A stretch of 63,041 bases of DNA from Planctomycetota bacterium (GCA_016745075.1 JADGDD010000015.1:1-63041), one strand, 5' to 3'. Numbered from the stretch's first letter, positions 1 to 7,474 are shown. Numbers and translations: made by a program. Notes: generated by a model from the sequence alone, not told the origin.

Positions 1-184
1 CACTTACGTCCCATACTAAATATTTTACACGCTTTCCGTCTTTACTCAGAAAAACAAAAACATCACCGACAAACGGATCTTCCTTCAGGGTGCTCTGCAC
101 CCACGCAGAGAGTTTATCCATACCTCGACGCATATCCATAGCATCACGTGCCAAGAAAATACGCCGCCCCATAAAATTCATCAT
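1..184 (-). CDS. tnpB: IS66 family TnpB (Orf2-like), N-terminal part, cut by window edge
   Basis: Accessory protein of IS66-type transposition. The minus-strand reading begins at the ATG at 184-182, with a second ATG in frame at 181-179. It gives a protein with the IS66 Orf2 pattern: a short GRRIFLA start, then DMRRGMDKL, then DPFVGDVFVFLSKDGKRVK and a WD near the edge. About 60 residues are visible and the rest lies left of base 1. The start overlaps the stop of tnpA as ATGA, so translation is probably coupled. This arrangement of tnpA then tnpB is the usual IS66 order; the large TnpC transposase would lie further left, outside the window. Whether the element is complete cannot be seen. Confidence 0.85.
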   Translation of the reverse strand, partial: MMNFMGRRIFLARDAMDMRRGMDKLSAWVQSTLKEDPFVGDVFVFLSKDGKRVKYLVWDVS

Positions 185-555
185 TGTAAAACTGCCTGCA
201 CGGCAGCACGAATTAAGGACTCAGGAACAGTGTCCTGTAATTCAATTCGTGGTGGTGTCGTAAGAACAATGGTCAACGCACAATCCGGTGTCGTTGTGCT
301 CTCAACGGAGGTGGGGATTTGTATGCGTTGCAAAGCCGGCTCAGGCCGCTGCTTTTTCTTGATGCGACGCTTCTCTTTCCGGAAATCTGATGCCCATTGG
401 TAAATAGTTTGAGCAGAGACCTGCACTGATGGCGCAAACATTTGTGCTGTAAGGCCGCTCTTCCGCCACTGAGCAACTACAACACGCGCCTCCTCGCGGG
501 TCAGCCGTCGAAGCGGTGGTTCTGAAGAAGTTGCTGTGTTCTCACTTATAGTCAT
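181..555 (-). CDS. tnpA: IS66 family accessory protein TnpA
   Basis: Small DNA-binding accessory protein of an IS66-type insertion sequence. A helix-turn-helix region around WRKSGLTAQMFAP and SAQTIYQWASDFRKEK is followed by a basic stretch (KEKRRIKKKQRP) and a variable C-terminus. I place the start at the ATG at 555-553 (MTISEN) rather than the in-frame ATG at 588. The element end appears to lie near base 600, and a start at 588 would leave no room for the roughly 20-base terminal repeat. No clear ribosome-binding site is seen before either start. It ends in an ATGA overlap with tnpB. Confidence 0.75.
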   Translation of the reverse strand: MTISENTATSSEPPLRRLTREEARVVVAQWRKSGLTAQMFAPSVQVSAQTIYQWASDFRKEKRRIKKKQRPEPALQRIQIPTSVESTTTPDCALTIVLTTPPRIELQDTVPESLIRAAVQAVLQ

Positions 556-574
556 GCGGCTGATTATACCAGAA

Positions 575-600
575 AATGAAAATAACAAACCGGCTTAGCA
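575..600 (-). repeat. probable terminal end of the IS66 element
   Basis: Reading inward on the minus strand from about base 600 gives TGCTAAGCCGGTTTG. This resembles the GTAAGC-plus-GGTTT style seen at many IS66-family ends. Just outside it, reading to the right, a different integrase fragment begins in frame. The partner repeat lies outside the window, so the exact end and any target duplication cannot be confirmed. Confidence 0.4.
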
Positions 601-798
601 GGACGGATACGTAGCGAATGGTATCTCCGTTGGATTATCAAAGAGCATCTCGCCTACTACCACGAAGAGAGGAATCACCAAGGTATCGATGGAGAAATTA
701 TTCATCCCGGTGACGAAGTCGGCTGTGGCGAAGGAAATATTGTGTGCACAGAACGGTTAGGTGGTAATTTACGGTATTATTATAGAGAAGTGGCTTGA
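601..798 (+). pseudogene. 3' remnant of an integrase-core transposase
   Basis: The frame starting at base 601 reads as the C-terminal tail of a DDE integrase-core transposase. It contains HLAYYHEERNHQG, then a GDEVG segment, then ERLGGNLRYYYREVA and a TGA stop at 796-798. These are the conserved closing motifs of a family common in PVC-type genomes. No start or catalytic core is present: upstream the frame runs straight into stops at 577-579 and 583-585, and into the IS66 element. This suggests that IS66 insertion, or a deletion next to it, removed the 5' part. It is not expected to be functional. Confidence 0.75.
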
Positions 799-862
799 TT
801 TTTAAATGAGGGGTACGGGGCGTGATATGCCGAGAACAGTAGAGCCAGGCATGGAGAGCGGC

Positions 863-904
863 ATACAGGCAATCAATGGTATATTAGATATACGCTGCCT
901 GTAT
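863..904. promoter_or_regulatory. nested inverted repeats in front of the integrase gene
   Basis: An outer pair ATACAGGCA (863-871) and TGCCTGTAT (896-904) matches perfectly. An inner pair GTATAT (879-884) and ATATAC (888-893) is separated by TAG. The outer arm ends two bases before the first possible ATG of the recombinase gene. It could be an operator, a recombinase arm or core site, or a structure hiding the ribosome-binding region. The pairing is seen directly; the role is inferred. Confidence 0.5.
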
Positions 905-906
905 TT

Positions 907-2088
907 ATGGGTGGTAAACGTATAGAGATGCCGACAGGAACAAACAAGCTATCAGTAGCTCAGAAGATTCGTGATAGGGTAATAAATCCGATAAAAGAAG
1001 AGGTGAGTGTTAGTGAGTTTACCCGTCGCTTATTAACTATTGTCAGGCAGTCTGAAACGATGGCGATTGGTTTGTTGCGCATGGCAGAAGATGACCTCGG
1101 TGTTAATATCCCAAGTGGCCCTGTGTTTAATGAGGCAATGGGTTTGTATATAGAAAGCCGAAAGAATCTAAAGAATTTACAAGGCGGTACACTAGAAGAC
1201 TATCAACGTTCGCTAGTCGCGTTTCTTCAAATCATAGGCAATAAACAATTAACTCAGTATACCCGTAAAGATATGCGAGACTTTCGAGACGCTTTGCTAA
1301 AGCTGCCTCCTAATTGGATGAAGAAAAAAGAAAAAGAGCGGTCAGTTGCAGTTGATGGTGTTGTGCTTAAGAAGCGTACAGTCAGTAAGATGGTAAAAAA
1401 TATTGTGACATTTTTCAATTGGGCGATGAAAGAAGAACATATATCAACAAACCCTGGAGATATGATAGACCTGCCATCAACAGACAGTGAAAAGACAAAG
1501 GCCCCATCATCAGATCAGGCCAATGCTTTGTGTTGTGTCCCGCCTCCTGGGCAGGCAAGTAAAGTAGGTGTTTTGGAATGGGAAGTTTTGCCGTGGTTCT
1601 ATCGTTATACTGGAGCAAGGCTGGGAGAAATAGCACAACTGCTAAGGCAAGATGTCGTAGAAGAACACGGCATGCTCTGTTTACACCTCTATACAGAAAA
1701 GACATCTACGCGAAAGGGTGCAGCAGCTCAGATGACACGGCGCTTAGTTCCTGTCCATCCAAAGCTGCAGCCCTATTTGGAGAAGGTGTTGGCACGGGAG
1801 TGTGGAGAACAGTTGTTTCCATATGCAGGGCACAGCGTTCCTTCTGAGCACGGAACAATACGCTACGGCCAGACCTGGAGTAAGCTCTATAATAGAAAGG
1901 CTAAGGCGATATGGTCAGAGATGCATGTGCATTGCTGGCGAGCCTACGCTATCACGGAAATGGCTCGTGCAGGTGTAGCTGAAGAGGTGCGTCGCAAGGT
2001 TGTAGGCCACGTAACGCAGTCCGTACATGACGGCTACAACCAAGTGGATCTTATGCGTGTTCAAGAGGGTGTTTTTGCTATTCCGTAG
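907..2088 (+). CDS. tyrosine recombinase / integrase
   Basis: Site-specific DNA recombinase of the phage-integrase family, acting on DNA in the cytoplasm. The N-terminal half (about residues 80-200) looks like the helical SAM-like core-binding domain. The catalytic C-terminal domain shows R238 in GARLGEI, HCWR with H342 and R345, H368 in VVGH, and the nucleophile Y377 in GYNQ. The 393-residue length is normal for an integrative-element enzyme. The ATG at 907 lies immediately after an inverted repeat and has no clear ribosome-binding site, so an in-frame ATG at 928 (MPTGTNK) is an alternative. A strong terminator follows. The nearby tRNA-Ser and orphan cargo gene suggest a small integrated element, but attachment repeats were not found with certainty. 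Confidence 0.88.
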   Translation: MGGKRIEMPTGTNKLSVAQKIRDRVINPIKEEVSVSEFTRRLLTIVRQSETMAIGLLRMAEDDLGVNIPSGPVFNEAMGLYIESRKNLKNLQGGTLEDYQRSLVAFLQIIGNKQLTQYTRKDMRDFRDALLKLPPNWMKKKEKERSVAVDGVVLKKRTVSKMVKNIVTFFNWAMKEEHISTNPGDMIDLPSTDSEKTKAPSSDQANALCCVPPPGQASKVGVLEWEVLPWFYRYTGARLGEIAQLLRQDVVEEHGMLCLHLYTEKTSTRKGAAAQMTRRLVPVHPKLQPYLEKVLARECGEQLFPYAGHSVPSEHGTIRYGQTWSKLYNRKAKAIWSEMHVHCWRAYAITEMARAGVAEEVRRKVVGHVTQSVHDGYNQVDLMRVQEGVFAIP

Positions 2089-2096
2089 ACTTTATG

Positions 2097-2135
2097 AAAA
2101 ACACTAAGTAGGCCAGAGCTTAGTGTTTTTTTTTT
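2097..2135 (+). terminator. Rho-independent terminator after the integrase
   Basis: AAAACACTAAG (2097-2108 region) pairs with CTTAGTGTTTT (2119-2129) around a GC-containing loop, and the second arm runs into an uninterrupted T tract to 2135. It starts 9 bases after the integrase stop. Confidence 0.88.
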
Positions 2136-2452
2136 AGATCGAGCAGGGAGGATGAAAATGTAGAGAAGTACTTTGTTACGGGTCAGGAGGCTTTGGGCTT
2201 GAGTCCCTTCCGGCGTATCACGAAAAACTCCCTTGTAGCCATTACGGTTACAGTTTTTTCTTTTGAGTACCTGACTCCTTGGGACCCAAGTTGGTGATTA
2301 TAAGAAGGGTGTGTTAATATAGGAGATAATTGGCTCTGTGGACGCGTTTGGCGTAGTCAATCCAGCGTTCGAAAAAAGAGCTTATGTCGGGCGTGAAGAA
2401 CGATGTTCTCAGCTCCTGTCTTGTGCACGATTTTTGGTAGCGTTCATGGCAG
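2136..2452. other. intergenic stretch with a tRNA-3'-end-like segment and a possible frameshifted tail
   Basis: No confident gene. At 2195-2215 the plus strand reads GGGCTTGAGTCCCTTCCGG, which resembles the T-arm and acceptor end of a tRNA. It has no recognisable 5' portion, so it may be an old attachment-site scar. On the minus strand, bases about 2465 down to 2328 give an open frame with a protein-like end (ELRTSFFTPDISSFFERWID, then a basic stretch). It overlaps the end of the next gene in another frame and lacks a good start. Confidence 0.35.
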
Positions 2453-4186
2453 TCATTTGCAATAAGTTGTTAGTTCTGTCTCTAATTCGATGATGAGATG
2501 GCATATTTTCTGTTCGGTCATTGACCGTGGTTTGGTGTGAAGTCTTTGCTTTGCAATATTGGAATTTAGGACTTGAATTTTCTTAACTCCACTTTCGCCT
2601 ATTTTTTTTTCAATATCTGTGTAGTTGAACGAGATACGGTGGGTGTTATTAATTGATGGGTTGAGTATGATATTTTCAATGTTAAATACGGATCCGAAGA
2701 ACCCTAGTTTATCATCAAGTGTAGCGATATGGCAAAGCATCAATTGCTCGGGCAAGCCAGAGACGAGCTCTCTTTCCGCAATCCTGAGTAAACTGATGTC
2801 CCAAGAGCTTGCTGAAAGGTTAGCCTTAGCTTTCTCTATACTTGTCCCTTTCTGTATCCCTATGAATTTCCCAGTTAGATCGCAGAAATGATATATAGCC
2901 ACGACAGCTTCTCGTGCTAACCAAGCTCCAAATTCTTCTTTCATGAAAGATGTAAAGGCGCGGTATTTATTTACCGGACCCTTTCCTGATTGAAGGTGAA
3001 GGCAGGCTATCTTTAGCAGACATATATAGGTTGGAGCTATTTCATCATGGAATTTGAGTTGTGGTATTTGTGATAGTAGCTTCTTTGCGTATTTAACCCC
3101 GCATTCTTCTAGGTTACTTCCCCCGTGAAGTGATAGGTAGTGATTAACTGCCTCAGGTTTTAGGTTGATTTTCTGTGAGTTCAGAAAATCTTTTTCAGAC
3201 ATGCATTGAAGCCTGATGATCGTGGCGAGGTGGGCTGGGGCGTGAGTCATCCAGTTGTCTATGGATGACTTGCAGCATGACTCAACTGCATAGAACATGG
3301 CATTGAAATCACATTGAGTTTTTGAAAAGATGTGCAGTAGTTCCGTTATTGGCTTATGTAGTTTGGCAGGTAGCCTTTCATCTCTTGTCATGTATAGGTG
3401 GATATTAGAAACTAGATTGGAATCGAGTGAAACTGTATGCGCGATTTGGATGGGTAGGTGTCCGGTTGTAACAAATCTGTTGTTGATAATAGTTGGGATT
3501 TTCCCCGAAAACTGATCGGTAATCGAGATGGGATGAAGTTTCTCTTTGGATGATTCAATGATCTTGGAAAAATATGAGGATGTAGATCTTTTGTCCACGC
3601 ACACTGCGACTGTGTCGGGATCGTAGGTCAGTCTGAAGTACTCGATGAATGTGTTTGCCATTGAAGGTGTGTATGATTGCTTCGATGTGGTCTGGTCTGG
3701 TTCCTTTGTGTTGAATTCATTTAATAGTTCTTTGTAGTTTCCAGTGTGGTAATAGGTTAGACCGACTTTCAGGTTGGTTGTTAGCAACTGCACTAGTTTT
3801 CCAACAGAAGATAGGCATTGCTTTCTAAGGTGATAAACTCGAGCCTTTGGGACTATTGCGGTGGCTTTGTAAATACCCCCAAAGTAAAAGCTGTCGTTTT
3901 CAATGTATATATGCGGCCTTGGTGAGCCCATCATCATGTGTGCTAGGGATTTCTTTGTTTTGACCTCTAGTGGGATAAATGGCTGATTCTCGAACCCTGA
4001 GAGGGGCATTGATTCTTGAATAAGTTGATCAATAGCGATCGCAGAATGACCAGAGGTGAATAGTTGTTCTATTAAATCAATTGAATTCATTTGAATGTCC
4101 GTTGGTTGAGATGTGAGTCTGCCGGTTTTCGGATGTGCCAAGAAGTGAGTGCTAAAAGCGTCTGTCTTTAACGCGGAGAAGCTCAC
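2453..4186 (-). CDS. orphan 577-residue protein, possible PIN-like nuclease
   Basis: I do not recognise this family. It is a soluble protein without signal peptide or membrane segment. Three spaced acidic motifs recall a PIN-fold metal-dependent nuclease: SLDSNLVS (D255), SSWDISLLR (D463) and ATLDDKL (D491/D492), with E303 a possible fourth ligand. The spacing between the first and second is longer than in ordinary PIN domains, so an insertion would be needed; this reading is inference. The frame opens with GTG at 4186. No good ribosome-binding site is visible, and the first internal ATG is at residue 33. It sits alone between an integrase and a tRNA gene, the usual place for accessory or defence cargo, and its base composition is more AT-rich than the core genes to the right. 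Confidence 0.6.
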   Translation of the reverse strand: MSFSALKTDAFSTHFLAHPKTGRLTSQPTDIQMNSIDLIEQLFTSGHSAIAIDQLIQESMPLSGFENQPFIPLEVKTKKSLAHMMMGSPRPHIYIENDSFYFGGIYKATAIVPKARVYHLRKQCLSSVGKLVQLLTTNLKVGLTYYHTGNYKELLNEFNTKEPDQTTSKQSYTPSMANTFIEYFRLTYDPDTVAVCVDKRSTSSYFSKIIESSKEKLHPISITDQFSGKIPTIINNRFVTTGHLPIQIAHTVSLDSNLVSNIHLYMTRDERLPAKLHKPITELLHIFSKTQCDFNAMFYAVESCCKSSIDNWMTHAPAHLATIIRLQCMSEKDFLNSQKINLKPEAVNHYLSLHGGSNLEECGVKYAKKLLSQIPQLKFHDEIAPTYICLLKIACLHLQSGKGPVNKYRAFTSFMKEEFGAWLAREAVVAIYHFCDLTGKFIGIQKGTSIEKAKANLSASSWDISLLRIAERELVSGLPEQLMLCHIATLDDKLGFFGSVFNIENIILNPSINNTHRISFNYTDIEKKIGESGVKKIQVLNSNIAKQRLHTKPRSMTEQKICHLIIELETELTTYCK

Positions 4187-4264
4187 ATTGGAGGATGTGC
4201 ATTTAGTCTATGTAGAGAGGGTGTTTTGGTCACTCTTTAGTAATCGTAGGGGGGTCTATGGTCC

Positions 4265-4306
4265 AAAAAGAAAACCCTGTCATAACTAGTTGTTATGACA
4301 GGGTTT
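4265..4306 (-). terminator. terminator of the tRNA-Ser gene
   Basis: Perfect 15-base arms AAACCCTGTCATAAC (4272-4286) and GTTATGACAGGGTTT (4292-4306) flank a 5-base loop. On the minus strand the stem is followed by a T-rich run (TTTTCTTTTT). It begins two bases after the encoded CCA of the tRNA. Confidence 0.88.
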
Positions 4307-4307
4307 A

Positions 4308-4397
4308 TGGCGGAAGGACAGGGATTCGAACCCTGGATACCTGCAAAGGTATACTGGTTTTCAAGACCAGCGCATTCAACCGCTCTGCCATCCTTCC
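4308..4397 (-). tRNA. tRNA-Ser (anticodon UGA)
   Basis: The minus strand folds as a class II tRNA. The acceptor arm GGAAGGA pairs with TCCTTCC. The anticodon stem CTGGT/ACCAG encloses CTTGAAA, with TGA at 4363-4361. A long variable arm (TATACC...GGTAT) is typical of serine tRNAs, and the T arm carries GGTTCGAATCC. The discriminator base is G and CCA is encoded (4310-4308). The tRNA decodes UCA and related serine codons. tRNA genes of this class are common integration targets for tyrosine recombinases such as the one at 907. Confidence 0.96.
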
Positions 4398-4507
4398 AAG
4401 AATGATTTTGGGCTGATGGGCGGGAGCATAGTGACTATTTTGGAAAAGCAAACCCTTTGCTTGGGCGAGGAACTTGGCACACTCTGGCTTCAGTAAAGGA
4501 GCCAATT

Positions 4508-5692
4508 ATGGTGAATGGCGCGGACAAGCTTGACCTGCGGAATGCGAACCAAATTTTTACGGCCGCATGGTCTGAATTGAAGAAACAGTACGGTCGTGAG
4601 AACTTATGTTTTCCGAAAGAAATCATGTGGTTGGGTGGTGCGCCAGGTTCAGGTAAAGGCACGAACACGCCGTTTATTTTGCGCGAGCGTGGTTTAACGG
4701 CTGACCCGATTGTGATGAGTGCATTGTTGGATACGCCAGCGATGCAAGAGTTGAAGGATCGTGGTCATTTGGTTGGTGATTATGATGCGGTGAAGGTTCT
4801 CCTAGAAGAGTTGCTGAAGGAGGAGTATGAAAGCGGGGCGGTTGTTGATGGCTTTCCGCGTACAAAGGTTCAGGTAGAATGTGTACGTTTACTGTATCAA
4901 AAGATGTTGGAGCTGCGGAAAGAGTTCTTTGATGCGCCCACTGGGCCTTCTTTTCGCCGACCTATCTTCCGTATTACCGTGTTGTATGTGACGGAGCAGG
5001 TGTCTATTGACCGTCAGTTAAGCCGTGGCCAGAAGATACAAGCTCATAATGAAGAGGTGAAGACGACTGGGAGCGGGGAACTGCAAGAGCTGCGTCCAAC
5101 TGACTTAGATCCAGAGCTGGCTCGTGGTCGTTACCGTGTGTTTAAAGAACATACTTTGGATGCTTTGCAGGGTTTACGTGATATTTTCCATTATCATTTT
5201 GTGGATGCAAATGGCGCTATCGCTTCCATTGAGAAAAAAATCACGGCAGATTTCCAGTATCAGAGCTCTCTGGAACTTGATGAGGATACTTATGATACCA
5301 TCCGTAATATTCCATTAGCAACTAGTATCGCCTTGCATGCGCGTCAAGAATTGGTGCGCCGTTTAGATAATTATCGCCATCGCCATAGCGAATTATTTGG
5401 ACGTGTATCGAAGGTTGTAGAGGAAGAAATCGTTCCCGTTTTATTGTTGCATGCAGCTGTTGGTCGGGCGAAAGTTTCTTTGGAAAATACGCTTCTTGGA
5501 CAAACGCACGCGTTGGAAATGGCGGTAGATATTCTTACGGAACGGGGGTTTTACCCATCCATCAGTAAGGCAGACCAACTTATCCCAATGCGCGTCGATT
5601 CAGAAACAGGTGCAATAATTAACGCCTCTCGTAGATTGTGGATGTTTGAAATTCTCTTTACTTCGTCGCAGATTCGTCGTGGAGCCAATTAA
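4508..5692 (+). CDS. adenylate-kinase-like nucleoside monophosphate kinase with C-terminal extension
   Basis: Probable phosphotransfer enzyme of the adenylate kinase fold, cytoplasmic. The start is the ATG at 4508, preceded by AAGGAG at the right distance; an upstream in-frame start at 4457 has no such site. The P-loop GAPGSGKGT lies at residues 44-52 and the DGFPRT motif at 114-119. A lid-distal segment RPTDLDPELARGR (about 196-208) matches the R-x-D-D...R pattern of adenylate kinases. At 394 residues it is nearly twice the usual 180-215. The extra C-terminal part, from about residue 245, is helical-looking and unrecognised. Whether the substrate is AMP or another nucleotide cannot be told. 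It stands alone between the tRNA and the toroid protein gene. Confidence 0.75.
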   Translation: MVNGADKLDLRNANQIFTAAWSELKKQYGRENLCFPKEIMWLGGAPGSGKGTNTPFILRERGLTADPIVMSALLDTPAMQELKDRGHLVGDYDAVKVLLEELLKEEYESGAVVDGFPRTKVQVECVRLLYQKMLELRKEFFDAPTGPSFRRPIFRITVLYVTEQVSIDRQLSRGQKIQAHNEEVKTTGSGELQELRPTDLDPELARGRYRVFKEHTLDALQGLRDIFHYHFVDANGAIASIEKKITADFQYQSSLELDEDTYDTIRNIPLATSIALHARQELVRRLDNYRHRHSELFGRVSKVVEEEIVPVLLLHAAVGRAKVSLENTLLGQTHALEMAVDILTERGFYPSISKADQLIPMRVDSETGAIINASRRLWMFEILFTSSQIRRGAN

Positions 5693-5699
5693 GACCCTG

Positions 5700-5750
5700 T
5701 TTAAATAAAATGAACCCCCTTATTCTTGCTGGCGTTAGTATACGTATAAT
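5700..5750 (+). promoter_or_regulatory. upstream element shared with the second toroid gene, plus TATAAT box
   Basis: TTTAAATAAAATGAACC at 5700-5716 recurs almost unchanged in front of the paralogous gene (19743-19760). A TATAAT sits at 5745-5750, 35 bases before the start codon, but no convincing -35 box is at the usual distance. Conservation of the block in front of both paralogues suggests shared control or a duplication that included the promoter. Confidence 0.45.
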
Positions 5751-5785
5751 CAACTAACACACGCTATTAAGAAAAGGGGTGTATC

Positions 5786-7408
5786 ATGACAGAAGATGTC
5801 TATGACGCGGACGAAGTCCACGATGAATTTTTAGAAAACGATAACGATGAAATAGTCGCGGGAGCTTCTGGCTGGGGCATTAGCCTCATTGCTCATGCAC
5901 TTATTTTGCTGGTGCTTGCGTTTATAATTATTGCGCAGCAGATGGAACAAGATAAACCACCAATAAAAGTTATTATGCTGGAAACAGCAGATGACATAGA
6001 AAAGCCAGAGGTTGAAAAACGTGAGATAGAAGAAGTAGATGTGACAGTCGAGATTGATGAAATTGTTGATGAGCCAATTGTCACTGAATTGGACCCTGTT
6101 GATGAAATTGCAGAAACTGAAGACCCAGAACCAACAGAAATGGCGGAGGCAAAGGGTCGAACAGAAGCTATTTCTGAAGCGGAGGCTGGTTGTACAGCAG
6201 CTTTCATGGCGATTGGTGCTGGTGGTCCATCAAGCGGTAAATATGGAAATCGTGGTGGTGGTAAGAAAAGAGCGGTATTAAACGGAGGCGGCAGCCGTCA
6301 GAGTGAAGCTGCTGTCACTTCAGCTTTGCATTGGTTCAAGCGTCATCAAAGCCCTAACGGTATGTGGGATGTAGATGGCTATACCGATAATTGTATGGAT
6401 AACCCCAAATGTGAACCAGGTGCAGCCCATACAAATATGGAAGGTGATGTGGCGTGTACAAGTTACGCGCTGATGTGTTTCCTTGGTGCTGGCTATGACC
6501 ATAGAACTCCAAGTGCATTTCGTGGTACTGTACAAAAAGGTTTAGATTGGCTTGATGCACAAAGCGCCCCAGCAACGAAAGGTGAGGGTCTCAATTTTGG
6601 CGGCATCCAAAGGATGTACGCGCATGCCGTGGCTACATATGCCTTATGCGAAGCCTATGGCATGACCATGGATGCTTCTTTAAGAGATCTTGCCCAAGGC
6701 GGTCTTACATTTCTTGCAAGCCAACAGAACGTAGATGAAAATGGATATGGTCTTGGCTGGAATTATACCCCAAGTCCAAAGCGCAACGATGCCTCAGTGT
6801 CTGGTTGGGCAATTATGGCTGCAAAAGCTGGAGCTTCGGCTGGTTTACAGACAGGTAACATGTTGGAGGGTGCAAAAAAATATCTAGATCGTGCATGGAA
6901 AGCAGATAATCCACAATGGGCAGAGTTAGAAGAGTATGATGAATCTGGATTTCCATATGTCTACAATCCACAAGACGAAACCGTTGGTAAAAATGCTCAG
7001 GGTCAAGGAAGAGGTAAGCTTGCTTGTGTTGGTGCTCTATCGTCTGTGTTCCTTGGTCATCAGCAAGGAGATATCATGCTAGAAACATTATGTAATCGAG
7101 TGATGTCTCAAGACTTCCCCAAGATGCAAAGTTATCCATGCAATACCTATTATCTGTACTATGACACTTTGGCGATGTTTCAGAAAAATGGTCTGCAATG
7201 GAAACAATGGAATGATACTGTGCGAGATATGCTCGTTACCTCCCAACGGAAAAAAGGCGATGGCTGTTTTAACGGCAGTTGGGATTATGAAGGAACGAAA
7301 TTTCATGGTCATGAAACAGGACGGCTTTTATCAACAGCCTACTGTGCACTTTCATTAGAGGTTTACTATCGTTACGATCGATCGGAAGGTAAGAAAAGAA
7401 TCCAGTAA
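5786..7408 (+). CDS. TonB-like membrane anchor fused to prenyltransferase/squalene-oxidase-type toroid (copy A)
   Basis: Inner-membrane-anchored periplasmic protein of unknown function. Residues 1-25 are acidic and cytoplasmic. One membrane helix spans about 30-50 and contains S33 and H37, the same Ser-x3-His spacing that TonB uses to couple to ExbB/ExbD. Residues about 60-130 form a Glu/Asp-rich linker, then a Gly-rich hinge. From about 170 to the end is a repeat domain resembling the alpha/alpha toroid of prenyltransferase and squalene-oxidase repeat proteins, with motifs HQSPNGMWDVDGY, NGYGLGWNYTPSP and CNTYYLYYDTLA. An AGAAAAGGGG ribosome-binding site precedes the ATG. No ExbB/ExbD genes are nearby. 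A close paralogue lies at 19882-21555. The domain assignment is from motif style; enzymatic activity is not implied. Confidence 0.8.
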   Translation: MTEDVYDADEVHDEFLENDNDEIVAGASGWGISLIAHALILLVLAFIIIAQQMEQDKPPIKVIMLETADDIEKPEVEKREIEEVDVTVEIDEIVDEPIVTELDPVDEIAETEDPEPTEMAEAKGRTEAISEAEAGCTAAFMAIGAGGPSSGKYGNRGGGKKRAVLNGGGSRQSEAAVTSALHWFKRHQSPNGMWDVDGYTDNCMDNPKCEPGAAHTNMEGDVACTSYALMCFLGAGYDHRTPSAFRGTVQKGLDWLDAQSAPATKGEGLNFGGIQRMYAHAVATYALCEAYGMTMDASLRDLAQGGLTFLASQQNVDENGYGLGWNYTPSPKRNDASVSGWAIMAAKAGASAGLQTGNMLEGAKKYLDRAWKADNPQWAELEEYDESGFPYVYNPQDETVGKNAQGQGRGKLACVGALSSVFLGHQQGDIMLETLCNRVMSQDFPKMQSYPCNTYYLYYDTLAMFQKNGLQWKQWNDTVRDMLVTSQRKKGDGCFNGSWDYEGTKFHGHETGRLLSTAYCALSLEVYYRYDRSEGKKRIQ

Positions 7409-7437
7409 TAGTGTAGCTCTCTAAAAAACGTCTTAAT

Positions 7438-7472
7438 TCCCACGGGTTTCTCTGTATTCCCGTGGGAGTTTT
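7438..7472 (+). terminator. terminator after toroid protein A
   Basis: TCCCACGGG (7438-7446) pairs with CCCGTGGGA (7459-7467) around a 12-base loop, followed by GTTTTG. It lies between the toroid gene and trpE, and could also act in the trpE leader (see the small reading frame at 7475). Confidence 0.75.
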
Positions 7473-7474
7473 GT

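Noticed and set aside
4305..4505. 66-codon minus-strand frame covering the tRNA-Ser
   Set aside because: The region folds as a complete tRNA with terminator; the frame is a by-product of the tRNA sequence.
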